Below, one piece after another: positions 26,501 to 32,135 of a stretch of 32,135 bases of DNA (positions within the stretch are counted from its first letter, which is position 1; each line of letters opens with the position of its first letter). The notes under the pieces are model-generated. The model was not told the origin of the DNA. It was given only the letters and a program-made list of their open reading frames with translations, and searched no databases. Origin of the DNA: Solirubrobacterales bacterium (GTDB lineage: Bacteria > Actinomycetota > Thermoleophilia > Solirubrobacterales > Solirubrobacteraceae); assembly GCA_003133565.1 (NCBI GenBank), contig PKYB01000079.1, positions 1 to 32,135 on the forward strand. The letters run 5' to 3'. The position numbers were made by a program, and so were the translations under genes.

Positions 26501-27451
26501 CTAGTGGCCCGTGCCTACCAGGGACTGCGGGACGTGCTGATCTGCGTGGTAGGAAGAGCGGACGAGCGGTCCAGCGGCGACGTGCTCGAAGCCGAGCGCA
26601 TACGCCGCACGCTCCAGCGCGGCGAACTCGTCAGGGTGCCAGTAGCGGACGATCGGCAGGTGCTGCGCGCTCGGGCGCAGGTACTGCCCGATCGTCAGCA
26701 CCTGGACGTCGTGCTCGCGCAGGATCGCGAACGCCTCGACCATCTCCTCGTGCGTCTCGCCGAGCCCGACCATCAGCCCCGACTTCGTCGTCACCTCATC
26801 GCCGCCGAGCTGCTTCGCGTTCGCCAGCACACGCGCTGAGCGCAGGAACCGCGAGCCGCGCCGCGCGACCGGGTAGAGCCGTGGCACGACCTCGACGTTG
26901 TGGTTGAAGACGTCGGGTCGCTCGGCGATGACGCGCGCGAGCGGCATCTCCTGGCCCTGGAAGTCCGGCGTCAGGACCTCGATCTGGCAGCCCGGTGCCT
27001 GGCGGCGGATCTCGCGGATCACGCCCACGAACGCGCTCGCGCCGAGGTCGGGCAGGTCGTCGCGATCAACCGAGGTGATGACCGCGTGGCGCAGCCCCAT
27101 TTGCGCGACGGCGCGCGCGACGCGGGCCGGCTCGAGTGGGTCGTTCCAGGTCGGCTTCCCGCTCTTGACGTTGCAGAAGCCACAGCGGCGCGTGCAGGTG
27201 TCGCCGAGGATCATGAAGGTCGCGGTCCCGCGCTCCCAGCACTCGCCGACGTTCGGGCAGGCGGCCTCCTGGCAGACCGTGTGCAGCTGCTGTTCTTCGA
27301 TCAGCCGCGTAAGCGCGCGGTAGCGTGGGCCGCCCGGCGCCGGCACCTTGAACCACGGCGGCTTGCGCGCGCGCAGCTCGACCGTGTTCGTTCCGAGCAC
27401 CGTCGAGACGTCCATCCCGCCGGGCTTTGCTCGTGAGCGTGTGGACGGCAT
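26501..27451 (-). CDS. lipA: Lipoyl synthase LipA
   Basis: 316 residues. The auxiliary [4Fe-4S] cluster cysteines C60, C65, C71 (CQEAACPNVGEC), the radical-SAM motif C86, C90, C93 (CTRRCGFC) and the C-terminal RSSY (298-301) that completes the auxiliary cluster are all present. The enzyme inserts two sulfurs into protein-bound octanoyl groups to make lipoyl cofactor for the 2-oxoacid dehydrogenases and glycine cleavage. It starts 9 bases after lipB, in one operon with it. An in-frame ATG at codon 13 is an alternative start. Sequence style fits the actinobacterial part of the window. Confidence 0.97.
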   Translation of the reverse strand: MPSTRSRAKPGGMDVSTVLGTNTVELRARKPPWFKVPAPGGPRYRALTRLIEEQQLHTVCQEAACPNVGECWERGTATFMILGDTCTRRCGFCNVKSGKPTWNDPLEPARVARAVAQMGLRHAVITSVDRDDLPDLGASAFVGVIREIRRQAPGCQIEVLTPDFQGQEMPLARVIAERPDVFNHNVEVVPRLYPVARRGSRFLRSARVLANAKQLGGDEVTTKSGLMVGLGETHEEMVEAFAILREHDVQVLTIGQYLRPSAQHLPIVRYWHPDEFAALERAAYALGFEHVAAGPLVRSSYHADQHVPQSLVGTGH

Positions 27452-27460
27452 CGACGAACC

Positions 27461-28159
27461 CTATCCGCCGACCAGCGCGCCGGTCGCGGCCTCGAGCCTT
27501 GCGCGCGAGACGATCCGCTGACGCATCCCGCAGGCTTGCGCGAACTCGAACGCGATCCGCCTGCGAAAGCAGGGCAGGCCCCCGGGCCGCCCGGTCTCGC
27601 GCGCAATCGAGGTGATCTCGACGCCCTCGAGGCCACACGGCACGATCCACTCAAACGGCGTCAGATCGTTGTCCACGTTGACCGCAAACCCGTGCGTCGT
27701 GACGCGTCGCGCCACGTGAATCCCGAGCGAAGCGATCTTGCGCTCGCCAACCCAAACGCCGGTCGGTCGATCGTCAGCGCCGCTGGCGGTGATCCCCTCG
27801 CCCGCAAGCGCTGACACGATCGCCCTCTCCATCGTCCGCAGAAAGTCGATGATCGCCCCCACCCGCATGATCGGATAGCCGACGAGCTGGCCGGGGCCGT
27901 GATAGGTGATGTCGCCGCCGCGATCGGTGTCGAAATAACTCACGCCCATCTGCGCCAGCACGCGCTCGGTCGCCAGCAGATTCCGCCGATGCCCCGCGCG
28001 TCCCTGCGTGATCACGTGCGGATGCTCGCAAAGCAGCAGGACGTCGGGAATAGCGCGCGCCTTGCGGGCCTGGACGAGCTGCCGCTGCAATTCACACGCG
28101 GGCCCGTAGGGGATCAGCCCCTGGTGGATAACCCAGAACGCCTTTGTGGCTCGTGTCAT
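27461..28159 (-). CDS. lipB: Lipoyl(octanoyl) transferase LipB
   Basis: 232 residues. The substrate-binding RGGDITYHGPGQLVGYP (80-96), the catalytic K141 (GERKIASLG) and C175 (IVPCGL) are all in place. It transfers octanoate from acyl carrier protein to the E2 or H protein, the step before LipA. The N-terminal half (VIHQGLIPYGPACELQ, IPDVLLLCEHPHVITQG) resembles acidobacterial LipB in my memory. The part after GYPI (MRVGAIIDFLRTMERAI, TTHGFAVNVDNDLTPFEW) resembles Thermoleophilia. The protein may therefore be a hybrid created at the conserved motif (27869-27925). No strong ribosome site lies before the ATG at 28159. Confidence 0.93.
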   Translation of the reverse strand: MTRATKAFWVIHQGLIPYGPACELQRQLVQARKARAIPDVLLLCEHPHVITQGRAGHRRNLLATERVLAQMGVSYFDTDRGGDITYHGPGQLVGYPIMRVGAIIDFLRTMERAIVSALAGEGITASGADDRPTGVWVGERKIASLGIHVARRVTTHGFAVNVDNDLTPFEWIVPCGLEGVEITSIARETGRPGGLPCFRRRIAFEFAQACGMRQRIVSRARLEAATGALVGG

Positions 28160-28222
28160 TTTCTATCTCAAGAAGCCGGGAACTTCAGGGGCCAAAGCCG
28201 CCTTGCCGGAACCGCTCTACGG

Positions 28223-28238
28223 CGCGGCTGAAGCCGCG
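28223..28238. repeat. GC-rich palindrome in lpd-lipB gap, interspersed-repeat-like
   Basis: CGCGGCT and AGCCGCG form a perfect 7-base inverted repeat around GA, followed by CCTACAAGA. The preceding bases (CTTCAGGGGCCAAAGCCGCC) also look like a repeat. I recall such CGGCTTCAGCCG units, with GTAG next to them, as dispersed intergenic repeats in acidobacterial genomes; only one copy is seen here. It could also act as a terminator stem after lpd. Confidence 0.45.
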
Positions 28239-28264
28239 ACCTACAAGACTCCTCGAAAACTTAC

Positions 28265-29662
28265 TCAGTAATTGATGGTGAGACCGCGTACCGAATTGAA
28301 CGCGTCGCCCATCGCTTCCCAGACGGTCGGGTGGGCATGGATTTGGGCCGCCATGTCGTCGAGCGTGGCTTCGAGGCCAAGCGCGGTAACGGGCTCGGCG
28401 ATAATTTCCGTCGCGAGTGGCCCGATCGCGTGGACGCCGAGGATTTCGCCGTATTTCGCCTCCGCCACCACCTTGATGAAGCCTTCGTGGTTGCCGAGGA
28501 TGGTCGCCTTGCTATTGCCGAGGAACGGAAACTTGCCGGTTTTCACGTCGTATCCGGCTTCGCGCGCCTGCTTTTCCGTCAAGCCGACGGAGCCGATCTG
28601 CGGCTCGCAGTAGGTGCAGTTGGGGCAGCGCTTCCGGTCAAACGGCTGCACATCCTTCCCAGTCATGCGGCCCACCGCGATGATGCCTTCCATCGAAGCG
28701 GCGTGCGCGAGCTGGGGGAGGCCGGCGACGATATCGCCGATGGCATATAGACGAGGCTCATCGGTTTCCAGGTACGCGTTCGCGTGCACGTAGCCGCGCT
28801 CGACCTTAACTTTTGTTTTCTCGAGGCCGCAGTTTTCGGTCAGCGGGCGGCGGCCCACGGCGATGAGAACTTTTTCGGCGGAGATGGATTGCGACTTGCC
28901 GGTTTTGTCCTTGAACGCGACGGTCGCGCCCTTGGCGTCCTTCTTAACCGATTCAACCTTGGCCTCGGTTTCGATGCGCATGCCTTTCTTCTTGAAGGCT
29001 TTCTCGAGCTCCGGCGAAATGTCTTCGTCCTCCAGCGGCACGATCCGCGGAAGAGCTTCGAGGATGGTGACCTCCGCGCCGAACGTGCGATAGATCGAGG
29101 CGAATTCCACGCCGACCGCCCCAGCGCCGACGACCACGAGAGACTTCGGAATCGCGGGCAGCTGCAAAATTTCGCGGTTGGTCAGAATACACTTGCCGTC
29201 AATTTCGACGCCGGGGAGCGAACGCGCTTCCGATCCGGTCGCGAGCATCGTGTAGGTCGTTTCGAGCTCCGTCGTCTTGCCGTCCTTTTCGACGGAAACG
29301 CGTCCCGGTCCGGCGATGCGCCCCCAACCGGTGATCGAGTCCACTTTGTGCTTCTTGAAGAGCATGCCGATTCCGCCCGCGTGCTTCTTGACGATTTTGT
29401 CCTTGCGCGCGAGCATCGCGGGCCAGTTGACCTTGACGTCCTTCACTTCGAAGCCGAATTCCTCGGCGCGCAGGAAATTGTCGTAGATATCCGCGTGATG
29501 CAGAAGGACTTTTGTGGGAATGCAGCCGACGTGCAGGCAGGTGCCGCCGAGAAACGGGTCTTTCTCGACAACCGCCGTCTTCAAACCCCACTCGCTCGCG
29601 CGAATCGCGGCGACGTATCCTCCGGGCCCACTGCCGATGATCACGAGATCATATTTGGCCAA
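28265..29662 (-). CDS. lpdA: Dihydrolipoyl dehydrogenase (E3)
   Basis: 465 residues. FAD motif GSGPGG (10-15), redox-active C42/C47 (GGTCLHVGCIPTK), NAD motif GAGAVGVEFA (179-188), second FAD motif YAIGDI and the catalytic H444-E449 (HPTVWEAMGD) are complete. It reoxidises the lipoyl groups of pyruvate and other 2-oxoacid dehydrogenases, making NADH. An unusual CxxCxxC (C346, C349, C352 in RKRCPNCTYCEPQ) stands where most members have no cysteine. The start is a TTG at 29662 with GGGAG and AGG upstream. Third-position GC is visibly lower than in genes left of 27.9 kb. It is followed by lipB on the same strand after 105 bases. Confidence 0.95.
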   Translation of the reverse strand: MAKYDLVIIGSGPGGYVAAIRASEWGLKTAVVEKDPFLGGTCLHVGCIPTKVLLHHADIYDNFLRAEEFGFEVKDVKVNWPAMLARKDKIVKKHAGGIGMLFKKHKVDSITGWGRIAGPGRVSVEKDGKTTELETTYTMLATGSEARSLPGVEIDGKCILTNREILQLPAIPKSLVVVGAGAVGVEFASIYRTFGAEVTILEALPRIVPLEDEDISPELEKAFKKKGMRIETEAKVESVKKDAKGATVAFKDKTGKSQSISAEKVLIAVGRRPLTENCGLEKTKVKVERGYVHANAYLETDEPRLYAIGDIVAGLPQLAHAASMEGIIAVGRMTGKDVQPFDRKRCPNCTYCEPQIGSVGLTEKQAREAGYDVKTGKFPFLGNSKATILGNHEGFIKVVAEAKYGEILGVHAIGPLATEIIAEPVTALGLEATLDDMAAQIHAHPTVWEAMGDAFNSVRGLTINY

Positions 29663-29904
29663 ACCTGTTCTCCCTTACTTATTATCGTCCAGCCGGTACC
29701 TGCATGGAAGGATCGTTTCGATGGCGGCGCATCCGGGCTGTTCGCGCAGACGTTGAATTTTAGCAGCCGCGGTGCGCTGCTGCAACCCGCGTCTCCAGGC
29801 GCCCCGAAATCGAGAAAGTGCTTTGGGCGCGGAGGTGTTGGGCGTATGGTGGCACGCGGTTGCGCTCCTACGACTCAAGCGGGGCGAACGATTGGAGATT
29901 CGTC

Positions 29905-30867
29905 ATGGCTTCTGGCCCAACCCCGATTGATTCGCAGGCGCCAGGCGGAGAAGTGCCGGGCGGTTCTTCGTTCCAGCGCCGCGTGCAATGGATTTTCCTC
30001 GGGACCAACGGAATCCGCGCCGGATGGCGGATGCTGATGGCGTTCGCCCTCTTTTTTCTGTTCTTATTTGTCGTCCAGGCAGGCTTGAAGCGAATCCCCC
30101 CGCTCGAAGCATGGCGCCACGCGCAACCGAAAGCCGTTGACACGCCATGGATCCTGCTGCTCGGTGAAGGAATAGCGACTCTTTCGGTGCTCCTGGCGGC
30201 GCTCGTGATGACGTTTATCGAGAAGCGGTCGTTCGCCGACTATGGCCTGCCAGGGAACGCGGCCTTCGGGAAGCGCTTCTGGCAAGGCGTGCCGTATGGA
30301 TTTGCGATGCTGACGGCGCTGATGGCGCTGATCGCCGCACTGCATGGATTCTCGCTCGACGGGTGGGCGCTCGGCCGCGCGGCGGCTTTGAGAAACGGTT
30401 TCCTCTACCTGATGGTATTCATCCTCGTGGCGATCTTCGAGGAGTTTTCGTTTCGAGGATATCTTCAGGCGACCCTGGCGTCCGGGATTGGATTCTGGCC
30501 CGCCGCAATCCTGCTGGCCATTGGGTTTGGAGCGTTGCATCTTGAGAACACGGGCGAAGCCAGGCTCGGCGCGCTGGCCGCGGGGTGTTTCGGCCTGTTG
30601 GCGGCGTTCTCGCTGTGGCGGACGGGAAATATCTGGTTTCCGATCGGCATGCACGCCGCATGGGACTGGGGTGAAACGTATTTCTACTCGGTTCCCGATA
30701 GCGGCGCCATGGCCCGCGGCCATCTGCTGAACTCGTCGTTTCACGGCGCGAACTGGCTTACAGGGGGGACGGTGGGACCGGAAGGAAGCCTATTTGTATT
30801 CGTCGTTCTGGGTCTCGGCGCCGTCGGCGTTCACTACCTGTTCCCCGCCAGGCCGAAGGTGTTCTGA
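29905..30867 (+). CDS. CPBP-family intramembrane metalloprotease
   Basis: 320 residues from ATG 29905, with GGAG 8 bases upstream. A polar head is followed by several membrane helices. The three family motifs are present: EEFSFRGYL (E179, E180, R184), FGALHLEN (H212) and IGMHAAWDW (H250). These glutamic-type membrane proteases (CAAX protease/bacteriocin-processing family) include Rce1-like enzymes and bacteriocin immunity proteins; the substrate here is unknown. It is divergent from lpd, with a 242-base gap between them. Composition matches the right-hand, acidobacterial-looking part. Confidence 0.88.
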   Translation: MASGPTPIDSQAPGGEVPGGSSFQRRVQWIFLGTNGIRAGWRMLMAFALFFLFLFVVQAGLKRIPPLEAWRHAQPKAVDTPWILLLGEGIATLSVLLAALVMTFIEKRSFADYGLPGNAAFGKRFWQGVPYGFAMLTALMALIAALHGFSLDGWALGRAAALRNGFLYLMVFILVAIFEEFSFRGYLQATLASGIGFWPAAILLAIGFGALHLENTGEARLGALAAGCFGLLAAFSLWRTGNIWFPIGMHAAWDWGETYFYSVPDSGAMARGHLLNSSFHGANWLTGGTVGPEGSLFVFVVLGLGAVGVHYLFPARPKVF

Positions 30868-30868
30868 C

Positions 30869-30890
30869 CCAGCCGCGCTGGAATCCTTTT
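30869..30890 (+). terminator. Weak possible terminator after CPBP gene
   Basis: CCAGC and GCTGG form a 5-base stem with loop CGC starting one base after the CPBP stop, followed by AATCCTTTT. The stem is short and the T run imperfect, so it may be weak or not functional. Confidence 0.35.
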
Positions 30891-30952
30891 GCTTCGATGC
30901 GGCATCTATTGTGGGGCTGCATAGCGCGCCTCCTACTATCGCGCGGCCAGGT

Positions 30953-30981
30953 TTGACAAGGCGCGCGGATACCGTTAAAAT
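30953..30981 (+). promoter_or_regulatory. Sigma-70-type promoter
   Basis: TTGACA at 30953-30958 and TAAAAT at 30976-30981 are separated by exactly 17 bases, a near-consensus housekeeping promoter. Transcription would start near 30988, about 40 bases before the DksA/TraR-like gene. An AGAGGA ribosome site lies 8 bases before its ATG. Confidence 0.8.
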
Positions 30982-31027
30982 CGGCGGTTTTGAATGGGGT
31001 TGCGGACCTCAATAGAGGACCCGAACG

Positions 31028-31381
31028 ATGGATAAGAAACGACTTGAGTATTACAAAAAGAAACTAGTCACGCGGCGCGAGGAATTGATGCGCGGCATTG
31101 CGCGCACGCAACAGGAAGGCCGCGAAGCGGACGAGGATCCGACGGTGGATCTCGCCGACAAAGCCGCGAACTCGTATACGAAAGAGTTCCTTTTCGGCCA
31201 GACGCACAACGACCGCGCGCTCCTCCAGTTGGTCGAAGACGCGCTCACGCGCGTCCGCGATAACGGGTTCGGAGAATGCGTGTCCTGCCACGAGGAGCTG
31301 CAGCAGAAGCGCCTCGAGGCCGTGCCCTGGACCCGCTATTGCATCACCTGCCAGGAAAAGAAAGAAAAGGGCCAGCTCTAG
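31028..31381 (+). CDS. DksA/TraR-family zinc-finger protein
   Basis: 117 residues. A long charged coiled-coil N-terminal part (LEYYKKKLVTRREELMRGIAR) is followed by the C4 zinc finger C84, C87, C105, C108 (GECVSCHEEL and YCITCQEK). DksA binds the RNA polymerase secondary channel with ppGpp to tune transcription. The acidic tip usually has two Asp (DxxDxA); here DPTVDLADKA occupies the tip, so activity like DksA is plausible. Short relatives without ppGpp dependence also exist. It is driven by a strong promoter 47-75 bases upstream. The stop is followed by a comF-like gene. Confidence 0.85.
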   Translation: MDKKRLEYYKKKLVTRREELMRGIARTQQEGREADEDPTVDLADKAANSYTKEFLFGQTHNDRALLQLVEDALTRVRDNGFGECVSCHEELQQKRLEAVPWTRYCITCQEKKEKGQL

Positions 31382-31476
31382 GTAGTCGCGGCGCCCGCCC
31401 GCGCACTCGTGTCTCTTCCCTCGCCGCCTGATTTGGGGTAGCGTTGCCCCGTACCATTTCGGTTAACAACGCATCC

Positions 31477-32135
31477 GTGATCTTTAAAAGCGCGCTCGAC
31501 GCACTCGCATCGGTCGTGTTCCCCGGCCCATGCCGCATTTGCGGCCAGGCCCTTACGAACGCCAGCCGCATTCCCATCTGCCTGCCCTGTCTGGACGGAT
31601 TCGTGCGCATCGGCGAGCCAATGTGTTTGTGCTGCGGTCGCCCGTTCGTTTCCGGCGTGGCGGCGCAGGCGTTGGAACCGCTTTGCCGCCTCTGCCGCGC
31701 GAAGTTTTTTGCATTCGACCGCGCGCGCAGTTTTGCGCTCTACGACGACGCGCTCATCGAGGCCGTCCTGCTGTTGAAATACGAAGAGGTGACGCGCCTC
31801 GGCGACTGGTTCGCGGCGCGGCTCGCCGAAATCGTGCAGCGCGATCCGGACGAGTGGCGCGCCGACGTGGTCGTGCCCGTCCCGCTGCACCGGGACCGCC
31901 AGCGCGAGCGCGGTTACAATCAGGCGGAATTGATCGCGCGGCCGCTGGCGAAACGCCTGGGCCTGAAACTGGAAAGGTATCTTTTGGCGCGCACAAGGCC
32001 GCGCCCGCCTCAACTCGTGCTGTCTCGAACTGAACACTGGAAATCCGTCCGTGGCGCCTACGCGACGCGCGAGGGTCTTCAGGTTGACAACCTGCGCGTC
32101 CTGCTGGTAGATGATGTATTGACGACTGGCGCGAC
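31477..32135 (+). CDS. comF: ComF-like phosphoribosyltransferase (3' end outside window)
   Basis: The frame starting at GTG 31477 stays open to the window end (219 codons). The N-terminal double zinc ribbon (CRICG, CLPCL; CLCCGRPF, CRLC) and the phosphoribosyltransferase part (VVVPVPLHRDRQRERGYNQ, then LLVDDVLTTGA, the PRPP motif at the very end) are typical of ComF/GntX. ComF is needed for DNA uptake in naturally competent bacteria, while GntX-type relatives have a less clear role. A TTG at 31444 is an alternative start. It lies 95 bases after the DksA-like gene. Confidence 0.88.
   Translation, partial: MIFKSALDALASVVFPGPCRICGQALTNASRIPICLPCLDGFVRIGEPMCLCCGRPFVSGVAAQALEPLCRLCRAKFFAFDRARSFALYDDALIEAVLLLKYEEVTRLGDWFAARLAEIVQRDPDEWRADVVVPVPLHRDRQRERGYNQAELIARPLAKRLGLKLERYLLARTRPRPPQLVLSRTEHWKSVRGAYATREGLQVDNLRVLLVDDVLTTGA

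Noticed and set aside
28784-30037. 417-codon plus-strand frame opposite lpd
   Set aside because: Antisense of the clear lpd gene; no motifs, and it overlaps the CPBP gene start.

Overview
The window reads as high-GC bacterial DNA. From base 1 to about 27.9 kb the coding style points to an actinobacterium, most likely of the Thermoleophilia/Solirubrobacterales kind. The signs are very high GC at third codon positions, many GTG starts, weak Shine-Dalgarno sites, a furA-katG pair, BldC-like small helix-turn-helix proteins and lipA/lipB sequences of that flavour. From about 27.9 kb to the end, base composition drops and spacing, promoters and gene content (lpd, a CPBP protease, a DksA/TraR zinc protein, comF) look acidobacterial. 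The change seems to fall inside lipB. I read this as either a mis-joined (chimeric) metagenomic contig or a recombination junction. Both taxon assignments are inference from sequence style, with no database search.

Layout. 1-5.96 kb is an accessory region: two displaced RHS C-terminal tips (1-486 and 2388-3284) with small downstream genes. One of these is a DUF4279-type putative immunity gene that overlaps its toxin tip by 4 bases. The region also has imperfect direct repeats on either side of the second cassette, a TPR gene remnant, an orphan XRE antitoxin-like gene and two excisionase-like HTH genes. It ends at the 3' end of a tRNA-Ala(CGC) gene; a second tRNA-Ala(TGC) lies 0.6 kb away in opposite orientation.

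6.99-10.8 kb is an oxidative-stress block on the minus strand: furA-katG (overlapping, with a palindromic operator over the furA start codon), a nitroreductase and a truncated FAD monooxygenase. 10.8-11.5 kb is mostly empty, followed by tatA.

11.86-15.4 kb is a sugar-acid catabolism cluster: a zinc alcohol dehydrogenase, divergent from an IlvD/Edd-type [2Fe-2S] sugar-acid dehydratase and an SDR dehydrogenase. A two-TM protein, an MFS exporter and a BldC-like regulator follow.

18.0-21.55 kb is a tight three-gene operon: circularly permuted ATP-grasp, alpha-E protein, transglutaminase-like protease. It belongs to a widespread peptide-ligase/peptidase type of unknown product, and here the ATP-grasp carries a Gln/His-rich tail. 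Next come an MFS transporter, a secreted repeat-rich protein, LhgO (L-2-hydroxyglutarate oxidase), a rhomboid-family protein that has lost its catalytic residues, and lipA and lipB (lipoate synthesis).

28.27-32.1 kb holds lpd (E3, reading toward lipB), a divergent CPBP protease, a DksA/TraR-like protein behind a near-consensus sigma-70 promoter, and the start of a comF-like gene cut by the window end.
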